Below, piece by piece: positions 1-11,200 of a DNA stretch of 64,000 bases. The stretch comes from Malus domestica (lineage: Eukaryota > Streptophyta > Magnoliopsida > Rosales > Rosaceae). Below the pieces are notes generated by a model that did no database searches, had not been told where the DNA came from, and was given only the letters and a program-made list of their open reading frames with translations. Every line of letters begins with the position of its first letter. The stretch's first letter is position 1. The translations under genes were made by a program, and so were the position numbers. The stretch covers positions 2,616,501-2,680,500 of the forward strand of contig NC_091675.1 in assembly GCF_042453785.1 (NCBI RefSeq), read 5' to 3'.

Positions 1-1090
1 TGTGTGATCTCGCTTTTTAGTGATCACTTTATGTGGTCTCACTCTCTAACAACGACTTTATGTGGCCTCCTCATCAGTGATGATTGGTGTGTGCACATAT
101 ATAAGTTTGTTGCGTCTACCGTTTTTGTGACAAACTTGTATTGGTGCACTTGTGCTTGTGATAGTCGTGTAAAGGTTTTAGATATTGCTTGTTTGTGCAA
201 ATTCACTCTAGATTAATGTATTAGTCACTGAAGCAATGTAACCAATTAGCACCCCATATATTTGTTTGTTATGCTCAATGAAATACCGCTATCGTTTCTT
301 GTAAAAAAAATATATGGAAAAACTAATTTCCAACAAATTGGAACATAATTAATTATGGCAATGGTTGCGTCATAGCTGAAAATTGATTTGAACATGCATT
401 TGAGGATCTTGTCGTACTTCATAATTTCTCAATAAAATGCGATAAGACTAGCATTAGATCTAGTATTGGATTTAAGAATAGTTCAATAAAATGTGATACG
501 TCTAGCATTATTGAAAACGAAGAAATTTCGAGTTGTAGGAAGTTAAGATGCCAATTTCTAAGCCTTTGGCATGATGTTAAAATAATGCAGCCCATCTTTT
601 ACCATCGTCAACGCCACCCGCCCAGCTAAAAGACTAGAGAGACCCAAATCAAATTTGTATTCTCAATTTCTTATGTGAACCGGATTTTGCACCGAAATTT
701 TAGGAATGGAAATATGTCATCTGGAAAACGCACCAACACTCTGAGAAATTTCAACTTTTTAGTCTCTCACAGTCGAGAATTTTCAAATCAAATTCAACTT
801 GGTCTGCCATAAAACATACGAACCAAATCATCACTCTGCAAATTACAGGATCATAGTACATAAAACCAAGAAATAAAACGACGACGAGAGTTGATGTTCG
901 AGTTTATTCCTTTACAAAACTGATACCCTGCAGGCTGCTGCTTCTGCCGGCTTCATCCCGTTCCTGCCCGCCGTCAAAGGAGATGCAAAACCAGTGATGA
1001 TTAGTTAAAAAATAACAAGAACAAGAATTCAACAATCTGGTCCCGAGATAGAGCTCTGAGGAGGAAAACACATTTAAGGGAAACTTCATA
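1..1090. other. Gene-free flank left of CAF1
   Basis: No convincing gene is visible. The stretch around 240-310 resembles the 3' end of a retroelement: a phrase close to ATGAAATACCGCTATCG is followed by an A-run, and a related phrase occurs in reverse near 22003-22030. The short open frames here lack any recognisable domain. Positions 1090-1291 probably form the 3' untranslated region of the minus-strand CAF1 gene. Confidence 0.4.
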
Positions 1091-1291
1091 AACTTTTATT
1101 GAAACACTAACTTCAATAATATACAAGAAACTCAAAGCTACAGAGAACCAGTTAAGGTTTCCAGTTACAACAAAGCAAGGAGGAAAAACAATTCTTTTGC
1201 GAACGGTGTACAGCGAAAACTACACGTCTCCCACACTTAAATAGTCTACAAATGTTCATCAATCTTTTGACAATTACTTTCTTTCAATTAG

Positions 1292-2107
1292 TTACTGTCC
1301 ATTCTCAATGCCGAGACCATACAGCACACCGGAATACTTCTCCGCTGAGCCACTGAAGAAGGTATCCCTCAACTTCCTAAAGGTACACGCTGTAAGCAAA
1401 CTGTCCGAGCCTGCTTGATGGCACACACCAACTCGTTCCACTTCCAACAGTTCTGCAAGCTTGTTTAACCCACCGTGAAGGCTGTTGCAGAACTTCATCA
1501 GATGCTTGATATCATACAACACCGGGAAGTAAATCTTGATCAGATTAAAAAACTCCATTTGGTTGTCAGGCAAACTCCGACAAGTCAATAACTTGAGCAA
1601 GTATCCGAAGTCGTATCCACTATGGAAAGTAACCCAATGCACATTGTCGCTCAATACAAGCCCTGAAGACATCAAAAGCTCGCCAAACCGATTCACATCG
1701 ATCCCCTTCTCATTGTTCTTCTTAAAATCAATCCCACACTGGCGCAACAAGTCAATCGAATCGCTCGCAAATATGTCTTCGCTCACATTGAACTCGCGAA
1801 AGTTAAATTGCCAAATGTAATGGTTCTCGGTCGCCAAAGTGGGAAGGTCCCCGTTCTCATCAGAGAAAGTGAGACCCAACTGAATCAATTTCAACATATC
1901 AACATTGTCCTTCAGAGTCTTGTAGTGGAACTCATTAATGTTCTTAAAAGCCCCCACCGGGCGAAGAACCACGCCCGGGAACTCAGTGTCCATAGCCACA
2001 TACGGATACTTCAAAACAATATCACGAATTAGAGCAAACTCTTCATCGAGATTATCGTTCCACACCTCTCGGATTTGAATCGAATCCGCTTTCGGTAAAA
2101 GCGACAT
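1292..2107 (-). CDS. CAF1: CCR4-associated factor 1 (CAF1/POP2) deadenylase of the CCR4-NOT complex
   Basis: A single uninterrupted 271-codon frame encodes a DEDD-type 3'-5' exoribonuclease that shortens mRNA poly(A) tails as part of CCR4-NOT in the cytoplasm. The protein begins [16 protein letters not shown], the usual plant CAF1 start. Catalytic residues are in place: Asp40 and Glu42 in VAMDTEFPG, Asp166 in SGYDFGYLL, and His230/Asp235 in CHQAGSDS. The end [14 protein letters not shown] is typical of the family, and length matches the usual 270-280 residues. The frame stays open for 38 codons upstream but has no ATG there, so Met at 2107 is the start. Plant CAF1 genes of this class are generally intronless and often stress-induced; neither point about expression can be judged here. 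A 5' leader intron is possible on the minus strand between about 2340 and 2221. Confidence 0.96.
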   Translation of the reverse strand: MSLLPKADSIQIREVWNDNLDEEFALIRDIVLKYPYVAMDTEFPGVVLRPVGAFKNINEFHYKTLKDNVDMLKLIQLGLTFSDENGDLPTLATENHYIWQFNFREFNVSEDIFASDSIDLLRQCGIDFKKNNEKGIDVNRFGELLMSSGLVLSDNVHWVTFHSGYDFGYLLKLLTCRSLPDNQMEFFNLIKIYFPVLYDIKHLMKFCNSLHGGLNKLAELLEVERVGVCHQAGSDSLLTACTFRKLRDTFFSGSAEKYSGVLYGLGIENGQ

Positions 2108-2534
2108 TTCCAATTTACCAAATCGAGCAACAGAACGATAAATACTAGTAAACCCAGATCTATAAACAGTGACCAAAGCGTTCGAGAACCCCCGAAAACC
2201 AAAACCCTCAACAGGATGCAATAAATAATTAGCAAATCAGTCAAAAACCCCAGAACCTGAACTGGATCTTCCGGATTTTGAATTCCCAAAACAACAACGA
2301 GTCGGGACTCTGCGATTCGACTCAGATCTGAAACAAAAACAAGAAGAAAACCATCAAACGACGACGAACTAACAGTATTTAACTGCAGATAACAGTACGA
2401 GTCAGAACCCTAGAAACAAAATCGATTGGGGAAGAAAGTGCGATTGGGGGTTAAAGATCTGACCTTTGACTTGGAAAATTGGGACTGGAGGCGAACGGAT
2501 CTGGGACTTGGAGAAAGTGATTCGGTGTTCTCCG

Positions 2535-2625
2535 GCAGATGTTCTACGTCAACGGAGCGGGAGAGGAGAGAGAGAGGGAGAAAAGAGAAGGGGGGAAGAA
2601 CGTGGTTTGGACAGCTTTACTAGGT
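2535..2625 (-). promoter_or_regulatory. Pyrimidine-rich leader/promoter tract of CAF1
   Basis: On the minus strand this is a dense CT tract 430-520 bp upstream of the CAF1 start codon. Such tracts are common around plant transcription starts and 5' leaders. The assignment rests only on base composition and position. Confidence 0.3.
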
Positions 2626-2649
2626 GGGTTCTTAACGACTGTGTGTAAG

Positions 2650-3498
2650 GGGAGGAGAGAGCCGAAAGGAGAAAGTGACGTCGCCAAGGAATGGATGACG
2701 GTCGCAAACGCTGTCGTTTCGGCTCTCAATAGTTTCAATGAAATCCTTTACTTTAGAAACAAGACATATGAAGGCAATATTATAGGGCCCATAATCACAT
2801 TACTATTTAAAATACAATTATTTGTAAGCACAAATCTTATCATCCATCTATATCACATATTGTTTAATATCTTAGTGGATAAAGTGTTGAGCTTTTATAA
2901 TTGCGTCACGAGTTTGAAACTCTCGCTCTTACAAAATTATTGTAATAATTTCAAATTTTTCTCCTCACCCTAATAATTTCAGCAGCAAAAAAATCTTAAT
3001 TTAACTTTAATAACTCACTCATATTATAACACGTATATTTATTCTACAAAACATTCCTGACCCACCACGAAGGTGGCCTCACACAAAAGCTTGTCTGTCG
3101 TGTAATCAATCATACTTGATAGGCCACCGGCCGCCGGAAATGACGGAGTCTGCGGTCAACTCGTTGAAGTCCTATCTCCTTCATCTTCAACGAAAGTATT
3201 TTGGACTGCCAAATTTTAATACGGCGACAACGAAATGACTCAAATCTTAATTAAGTGAAAGTTGTGTGTGTGAACTGCAAAACTATTTTTGGGTTTTGTT
3301 AAAGACGTCCTAAACTGGACAGCATGACCAAGCAGACAAGCACCCATTGAAGCTCATCCTAACGTGGGTCCATGGAGCCAACCCAATCATGTACATGCCA
3401 CCACTTGTAACCTTTTCATTATTTTACCACTTTGCTAATTAATATACATCATATAATATTAAGGCGATGTTAACTTTACAAATAATATGAATTGAATA
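2650..3498. other. Intergenic region, no gene seen
   Basis: AT-rich sequence with no recognisable coding region or RNA gene. It probably contains the distal CAF1 promoter at its left end. Confidence 0.4.
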
Positions 3499-3661
3499 TT
3501 TTTTTTAAACAAACGATATTATCTACATTAATAAAAAAGAGATGAGTTTAGCATCATAATAAGCAAACAATAATGTGGTTCAAATTCGACTTTGGCGAAT
3601 TGAACCTAAGAACTTTCACTTACAAGTGAAGAGGAATACCACTAAATTGTAGCACTAAGTG
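3499..3661 (-). mobile_element. tRNA-derived SINE, copy 1
   Basis: Read on the minus strand, this copy contains the same A-box-like and B-box-like blocks as the copies at 7674-7820 and 59795-59971: a segment about CACTTAGTGCTACAATTTAG, then an AGGAATACC...CTTCACTTGTAAGTG block, then a degenerate B box (GGTTCAATTC). It ends in an A-run, seen as the T-run at 3499-3506 on the plus strand. Pol III promoter elements plus a homopolymer tail are the SINE hallmarks. Confidence 0.6.
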
Positions 3662-4269
3662 TAGAATTGAAAACATTTTAATTACTGAGTTTTGTGTATT
3701 TATTAAAATATGTGTAAAGGAATTATTTTAGTTCTTAATTTTTTATGCGTTTACTTACATGTAAGTAATTGAAAAAATGTAAAAAAAATTTTAAATCATA
3801 TTGACTAAGAAATCATTTTCAATCAATCGTAGATCCGCTTCCAAATACATTATAAAGATTTTCTTAATGCTCATTGTAAACTATATTTTCGAGAAAATAA
3901 AAATTTGCATTTTTTACGAAAAAAAACGTGGATGTTCATGCCTTTCAGTCGGTTTTGCAAATTCTTACATAAATCACAGTTCAATCTATTTATTTTCACA
4001 TTTGGCTCGCTGTGAAGTTTTGAAAATTAAGGTGAGACTTTCCATTAGGATTTGAGTGTAGAACCCAGTTGACAATGTTATGGGCCTCACGACTATGTTT
4101 TTCACTTATTTTTTGAGTGTTTGGCTCAAATAGTCAACTAAATATACATTTGTTGCTCGATAAATTGTAAAACTGCTTCCAAATTTCTTAAAAAGTATAA
4201 CTTAATTATCAGGAAAAATATCTAGTGAAAATAAAAAGTTTGCATTTATGTAAAAAAACATGAGTGTTA

Positions 4270-4650
4270 GGCGGGCTCGATGCATGCAACACGAGGTAGA
4301 CTTAGCTCATAAAACGAGGTGAACCATGGCATGCCAAATAAGGCGGGCTCTGCTCAAAGAAAACGGTGTGGGCTTCTGGCACGCAAAGGAGATGAGCTTT
4401 GTGCACATAAAACGAGGATGGATATATCGCACACATCGATGCTAGCCATGAGCAAGTAAAATGAGGCTGGCTTCGTGTATGCCAAAACGACGCAGGCTTT
4501 GTGGACGCAAAAGGGGGCGGGCTTCTGGCACGAAAAATGATGCAAACACCTTTCATGTAGAATGAGGCAAACCATGCACATAAAACGAGGTGGCCTTCAT
4601 GCATTCAGAAGGAGGAAAACTCCCGGGTGCTTATAAAATAAGTCAGGCTT
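4270..4650. repeat. Degenerate GC-richer minisatellite
   Basis: A locally GC-richer block is built from diverged units of roughly 35-45 bp. Recurrent words are ATAAAACGAGG, GCGGGCTTCTGGCACG and variants of GGCTTTGTGCACG. The open frames across it on the minus strand arise from the repeats and have no domain. Units are too diverged to define an exact period by eye. Confidence 0.55.
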
Positions 4651-4654
4651 CACG

Positions 4655-4897
4655 CTTGAGAAAATATATTTTGAAGAACAAGAATATGATATTTTGTTGT
4701 AGTGGTAAGAGAAATAAAAGAAAATTTAACAAAAATGTTCAAAAATTATTCAAATGATTGGGGTGCCAGCAAGTCAAGCGTGACTTTCCGGCACCCCAAG
4801 AATTTGAATATTTTTTTACATTTTTGTTAATTTTTTATATCACTACAACAAACTATCATATTCATGTTCTTCAAAGTATATTTTTCTGTGCAAAATC
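4655..4897. repeat. Long fold-back (inverted repeat) with a GC-rich hairpin core
   Basis: The outer arms run from about 4658 (AAAATATATTTTGAAGAACA) and back to about 4890 (TGTTCTTCAAAGTATATTTT). They continue inward through TTGTTGTAGTG / CACTACAACAA. The core pairs TTGGGGTGCC with GGCACCCCAA around 4759-4799. The whole unit is about 240 bp. It may be a MITE or a small-RNA-producing hairpin; no clear target duplication was identified. Confidence 0.65.
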
Positions 4898-5286
4898 TAA
4901 TATAATTCGTATTTAAGCACTTGTAATTAACGATTAAGATCTCGTTTTGATGTGTTTTTGAAATGATTGAAAGCGTTTTTGGTGAAAATATTTTTGGAAC
5001 AAATTCTTAGTAAAAATATAAGTAAATTATGGAAAATGACTTAAAGTGCTGCTTGGAGAAAGGCCTTTAAGTGCTTTTGGAACAAAAAAATATTTTCTCT
5101 AAAAGCGTTTTCAGTAATTTTAAAAGCACATTCAAACGAGCCATAAAAACCTTAGTTTAAAGATATTGTCCACGTGCCAGGTTTTGATAGGAAGAATGAT
5201 GTCAAGACAGTGAGAAGTCACAGTAACAATTCAATCGTCTAAAACTGAAGAAAAAAAAATTTTGAAAGAAATCCCAAAATTCCAAA

Positions 5287-7138
5287 ATGTCGGAGACGAA
5301 GGCCGAGAGCAAGAACAAAAACCCTAAGAAGGTCAGTCTCTCAGATCACAGCTCCATCAAGCATCTCCTCGACGAGTCCGTCTCCGAGGTCGGTCGATTT
5401 TTCCCCAATTTTTTCATACATTTAATTTCACCAATTTACTGATTGCGCTTAAAATCTCACATTTTCTTCAATTACGGAAAAATTTCGACTATATGATTAT
5501 CAGAATTTTTGCGTTGTTTGATTTATTGTGTGATTTGTGGATTATGAGGCTGTTTGGAGTGATTAGTGATTGGATTAATTTAATTAAATTGGTTTTGTAG
5601 ATTGTGAAGAGTCGCGGGTATGTGGAGAATACGAGGCTGAGCAACTTGAAGTTGTTGATTGGAACCGTCGTAATAATCATTGCTCTGTTTGCTCAGTTTT
5701 ACAACAAGAAATTTCCGGAAAACCGAGATTTCCTGCTTGGATGCATTGCATTATATCCTTTTTCCTTGGTATTAATCTCACATTTAAAAAAAAATTAGGT
5801 TCCTAATGGGCTCTGCTGTTTGTTTTTAACATGGTTTTATCGTGATTTCGCTTCGTAATTAGCATACTCGGTTAGTTCGTGTGTTTTTATTGGTTTTTTT
5901 TTCCGAAAATTTGAGTTGAGACACATTTGATTTCATATTTATGTGCTATATCAGCAAACAAATGCTATTTGAACTATTTGGTTCTGAAGAATTGATGAAT
6001 GAACTTTCGGAAATGACTATGTGAGTCAGATTGAATAGTATATCTTTGTTCGAATGATTATTCCCGCAAGTTTGTTTCATCTTTGACTCTGGCAAGTATG
6101 TCATCGTTAATGGGATACTACAGGTGGTCTCGTACACGAAGGAGAAAAATGCAATCTTGTTCACTCATCCTCCTGCGGTAAGCTCATTTCTGTATTCTTG
6201 GTGAACATTTTCATATTTTTGTCGTTTAATGCTTGTATATATTTTTAAGTATTACCACCACACGGTCAATTGATGACACGGTTAAAGATAGTTTTGGGCT
6301 TAGTTGAGATGAGTTATGCAGACATTTTGTTTAAGATTTTAATACTACACGGGGTGTGCGGAAGAAGAGTTGAAGTCATTAGCAATGTTGTCTTATCTTT
6401 GATGCTTGAATTTTCAAATGTTGTTTTGGCATGGACTGTAGTTTGTAGATCCAGATACTTTGAAAAAAGGTGTCATTCGTTTTGGATTCTGCCAAATATG
6501 TCTGTCATAAAAAATTTCAGTATGATGGGGTCAATCTTGCAAATTTGGATTATCAAGTCGGTTTAATTTCAACTTTAACCAAGTAAAAGAAACATAATAT
6601 TTTCAGTTTTAAGGGCCTCTGTATAATCACTTGGAATTTGGGCTAGCAGTTGATCATATCACCTGAAATAGATGCACGTTAAGTTGATTCATGAAGAGAA
6701 GTCGTATATGGCGTTTTTGCCTAACATAGAAAATTGGTGGTGTTCATTTCTCATTAGTGATTCATATGTGCAGGGAGCCTTTAGCACTGGGTTGGTGGTG
6801 TCTTCCAAGTTACCAAGATTTTCTGACTTGTACACGCTTACAGTAGCCAGTGCAGATCCGGAATCAATATCTGCAAACAAACCGGTGGAATTCACAAAGA
6901 GCGTTACTCAATGGTCTCTTTCTCTCCCCCTCGCTTGTTCTTTCATGCGTGCACAGAGTTGCTCACAAGCGTGTCTGTATTTGCTTACTGGAGTTTCGAA
7001 TTGCACTAATTCAAATTTCATGTTCTCTGTAACTGTTTCAGGTTTACTAAGGATGGAGTGTTGGTGGAAGGCCTTTTCTGGAAGGAAGTAGACGGACTGA
7101 TAAACGATTACGCAAAAGAACCTAAGAAGAGCAAGTGA
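5287..7138 (+). CDS. SPC25: Signal peptidase complex subunit 2 (SPC25/SPCS2)
   Basis: This is a non-catalytic subunit of the ER signal peptidase complex, which removes signal peptides from secretory proteins. Exons: 5287-5388, 5601-5752, 6096-6177, 6774-6913, 7042-7138; the frame joins throughout and gives 190 residues, the usual family size. Two membrane segments are visible, LLIGTVVIIIALFAQF (about residues 53-68) and LLGCIALYVIVNGILQVVSY (about 80-99). A soluble C-terminal domain follows (ATG-proximal end and Lys-rich tail both cytosolic in the family). Diagnostic stretches are FYNKKFPENRDFL, GLVVSSKLPRFSD and SVTQWFTKDGVLVEGLFW. Intron 2 carries a U12-type donor (ATATCCTTTTT at 5753). A GT-AG alternative (donor 5769, acceptor at 6096) keeps the frame but adds five residues, YPFSL, to the second membrane segment. 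Confidence 0.93.
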
Positions 7139-7673
7139 ATTCTGGCTTTTCGGGGAACCCCATCTGGTTCAGTTTTTACACAGAATGAACTCTTTAAAGT
7201 TTTGTGATTTTAGTATGAACTTCTGAACTTACCTGTGTTCTTTCTTACGGTGGATTATGGAAGTATGGTAAAATACTTTTTTCGCATCTTGGTTCGTAGC
7301 TACGTTTGGTAGAAAAAGTATAAAAGTGCTTATTCATGAAGCACGGCTTCGATTTGCAATTTTGGGCCCGTTTGGTTCGTAAAATCACATACACTCTAAA
7401 CCCTAAATAGAATTTTATAACTGATGCCTATGTTATTCCCACAAATCCTTTGTGTATTAACAAAAATGCATATGCCAAAAGCGCTTCTAAGTACTCTTAA
7501 CACGAGCATTCTCAAGCGGAGTGCTTTCCAGAAGAATGACTCTTGTACAATGAAAATGTCATTGTGACATGACGGTGTCCCTTTGCAAGTAAGTTTATCT
7601 CGTATTTGGCTGTAGCATTTCCAAGTGGGTCTCAATATACGTATATATCACTACATGACTAGTCCAATATTGT
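7139..7673. other. SPC25 3' region and spacer
   Basis: Holds the SPC25 3' untranslated region and then non-coding sequence up to a SINE. No additional gene is seen. Confidence 0.4.
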
Positions 7674-7820
7674 CACTTAGTACTACTACGGTCTAACGGT
7701 ATTCCTCTTCTTCACTTGTAAGTGAAAGGTTTTAAGTTCGATTCTTACCAGAGGCGAATTTAAACCACATTATTGCTAGTCTATTGTGAGATAATATTGT
7801 TTCTTAAAAAAAAAAAAAAA
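7674..7820 (+). mobile_element. tRNA-derived SINE, copy 2
   Basis: Begins TCACTTAGTACTACTACGGT and has an A-box-like GGTCTAACGGTATTCC and a B box AGTTCGATTCTTACC. It ends in an A-run of about 15 nt. These features and the similarity to the copies at 3499 and 59795 indicate a short non-autonomous retroelement mobilised by LINE machinery. Confidence 0.7.
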
Positions 7821-7857
7821 AGACTAGTCCAATATCGGATATGCCCAAAATCATGTA

Positions 7858-8042
7858 AGGGGATTCGGAGATCTCTTTCCACCAAATTCACCTGGTTCGG
7901 GATTCAGCTGTTGGAATTTGATCCAATAGTTACAGTTATTATCACTTTTAAAAATGCCTCTTATTTGTAACCATTGGATCAAATTTTAACAGCGCTATCC
8001 AGAACCAAGTAGATTAGGTGGAAAGGGTCCTCTCCGGATGCC
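7858..8042. mobile_element. Small inverted-repeat element (MITE)
   Basis: Two arms of about 75 bp pair imperfectly across a short centre. The left arm includes CTTTCCACCAAATTCACC and AATTTGATCCAATAGTTACA; the right arm includes TGTAACCATTGGATCAAATT and GGTGGAAAGG. It lies about 250 bp upstream of the ClpB start codon. Ends are diverged and no exact target duplication could be fixed. Confidence 0.55.
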
Positions 8043-8185
8043 CTTCCCAAAATAATTGGGTCAGTTGGGTTCTCGTACAAAAAAACGCGGGAAAGAAAAA
8101 AAACAGAAAGGAATAAATATTATTTGTCTCTTCTGGAACATTCCACAAGCTTCTATTGCCCCTTCCTCAAGTTTCTTCACACACA

Positions 8186-8210
8186 CTCTCTCTCTCTCTC
8201 TCTCTCGCTC
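8186..8210 (+). repeat. (CT)n microsatellite in the ClpB leader
   Basis: A run of ten or more CT dinucleotides lies about 80-100 bp upstream of the ClpB start codon, probably within the 5' leader. Confidence 0.7.
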
Positions 8211-8289
8211 ACTGAATCCGAATATATTACATTAAACCCTGAACAATCTCGTACTCTGTTGAAGTTGTTTGCCTTCATTTCATGGTCAA

Positions 8290-11200
8290 ATGGCGAGCAG
8301 GAGAGCCACCACGACACTCACCAAGTCGGCCTTAACTCTGGCGTCCCTGAACGCCACTAAATCCTCGAGAATCCCTCTCTCTCGGAGTCGCGCAATCGCC
8401 GTCGCCGCATCCGCCCGGACCTTCGGCAGCTCTGCCGTTCCCTTCTCTCGCCCCAGCTTTGTTCCCGAGGGCAGAAATGTCGCTTCGGCCAAGTATTTGG
8501 CAAGCGCCTTCACTCGCAGCTTCCACTCTACGACTCCCAGTTTCTCCTCAGCCACGAGCTCCTCTCAGGTCACAAAATCTCTGAAAATTTTCATATTTTG
8601 ATTGGAATTTAAATTATAAGAATACAAAAATCGGAGGCTAATTTTTGAATTTTTGTTCTGGATTGGAAATATCAGGCCAATCAGAATGAGTTCACTGAGA
8701 TGGCGTGGGAGGGCATTGTTGGTGCCGTTGACGCCGCCCGATATAGCAAGCAGCAGGTGGTGGAATCTGAGCACTTGATGAAAGCGCTTTTGGAGCAGAA
8801 GGATGGTTTGGCCCGGAGAATTTTCACCAAGGCTGGGCTCGACAACACTACGGTTCTTCAAGCAACTGACGACTTCATAGATAAGCAACCCAAGGTGCGT
8901 TTAATCGAAGCCCGTGTTTCATTTTTCATCATAGATGTAATGGCAAAAACATATTTCGTTTCTCTGGAGTGCTTTTATTAGAAAATCGTCCACATTGCTT
9001 CATGGAAAAGCACTTGGAAGTAGGGCTTAGGGTTTAGGGGCAGAAGAACATTTTAAAGCTTTGCTGCCAAACGTAGTCATAGGGGCTTATGATTGTCAGA
9101 AAGTGCCTTTAGCTTCCCCAGAAGCAGTCCCAGACTCTCCTTGAGATGACATTGTGAATAATTGAACATTGTGTTGTGGTAGGTGACGGGTGGCACCAGT
9201 GGCCCTATTATGGGTTCACATCTGGTTGGTTTGTTGGACAATGCTCGGCGGCAGAAGAAAGATATGAAAGATGATTTCGTTTCAGTGGAGCACCTTGTGT
9301 TGGCGTTTCAGGCCGATGCGCGGTTTGGGCAGCAATTGTTCAGAAACCTCCAGCTTAGTGATAAGGATTTGAAGGAGGCTGTTAAAGATGTTCGTGGCAA
9401 TCAGAGAGCCACTGATCAAAGTATGCTGTGCTTTACCTTGATTTTCCATTTTATAAGTTGTTTATGTGTTGGACATTCTCTTATGCATTAAATAATGAAT
9501 CCATAATGTATTTGCACATAGATCCTGAAGGAAAATATGAGGCCTTGGATAAGTACGGGAATGATTTGACTGAACTCGCTAGGCGTGGCAAACTTGATCC
9601 TGTCATAGGCCGAGATGATGAAATACGGCGGTGTATCCAGATATTGTCTAGGAGAACGAAGAATAATCCTGTTATTATTGGTGAGCCTGGTGTGGGAAAA
9701 ACAGCAATCGCTGAAGGGTAGGTTTATTTGGGTGCATTGCAGGTTTCTACTTTATCATGTTGTTTCAAAAAGTAACAAATATTGTAACCTAAAGCAATTT
9801 GATTTATTGGTGTACTTTGTCTTGACTTGATGCATTCATTCACCATTGACTAGATTAGGCATTGTTCATCCTATGCATTTTCTGCTTAAATATTTCATTT
9901 TAACTTTTATACTATCTGCAGATTAGCTCAACGCATTGTGCGTGGTGATGTTCCAGAACCGCTATTGAATAGAAAGGTAGGCGTTCATTTTAGTTTTATC
10001 TATCCATTGTAAAAGTTAATATATTTTTTTCCCGTAGGTAACAAGACTATTTCTTGGTGGAAAAATAGAAACCCTTAGGTTTAGAAACCGTTTTCTTGTT
10101 TGAAGATTGAATCCAGATTTGACATTGTTATTCAAATCTGACCCAGGTTCAATTTCTTTTACTTGGATCTCAATTCAAATTTGGCCATATCCACCCTGAA
10201 GTTAACTCATTGTAGAAGTATACTGCATTAATTGTGTGTTATGTTTCAAATGCAACGGTTTCTTCTTTGACATTCAAATTTGTGCATTAATTTCTGATTT
10301 TCTCCTGTATTACACAGTTGATTTCTTTAGATATGGGATCGTTGGTTGCTGGTGCCAAATTTCGTGGGGATTTTGAGGAAAGGTTGAAAGCTGTTCTGAA
10401 GGAAGTTACTGCTTCCAATGGGCAGATTATTTTATTTATTGATGAAATTCATACTGTTGTAGGAGCTGGTTTGTGCTCTTTTTTCTGATCAAACTGTTGT
10501 GTTTTTGTAGTGTATCAGTCATATTATCTCCTGATGTCCTTGTTAATGATTCTGTTAGGGGCTACAAGTGGTGCGATGGATGCTGGGAACTTGTTGAAGC
10601 CAATGCTTGGGCGAGGTGAGCTTCGGTGTATAGGAGCAACTACATTGAATGAGTACAGAAAATACATTGAGAAGGATGCTGCACTTGAGCGTAGATTTCA
10701 ACAAGTATTTTGTGGTCAGCCATCTGTGGAAGACACAATTTCTATTCTTCGTGGCTTGCGTGAGCGCTATGAACTGCATCATGGTGTGAAAATATCAGAT
10801 AGTGCTCTTGTTTCTGCAGCAGTTCTCTCAGACAGATACATTACAGAACGTTTTTTGCCTGACAAAGGTAATAAAACTTCCGTCTTACAGGAATTTTCTT
10901 GGTGGTGGTAGAAATGGGGTTTTCTTGTAAAAAATTCTTCATATTCTGTATTGGACTATCTGATTTTACAAAAATGAATCTGCTGCAGCCATTGATCTGG
11001 TTGATGAAGCTGCTGCAAAGCTGAAGATGGAGATCACATCTAAGCCAACCGAGTTGGATGAGGTAGACCGAGCTGTGTTGAAGTTGGAGATGGAGAAGCT
11101 ATCAGTGCAAAATGACACTGATAAATCATCGAAAGAAAGGTTAAGCAAGTTGGAAAGTGACCTGGCAGTGCTGAAACAGAAACAGAAAGAACTAAGTGAA

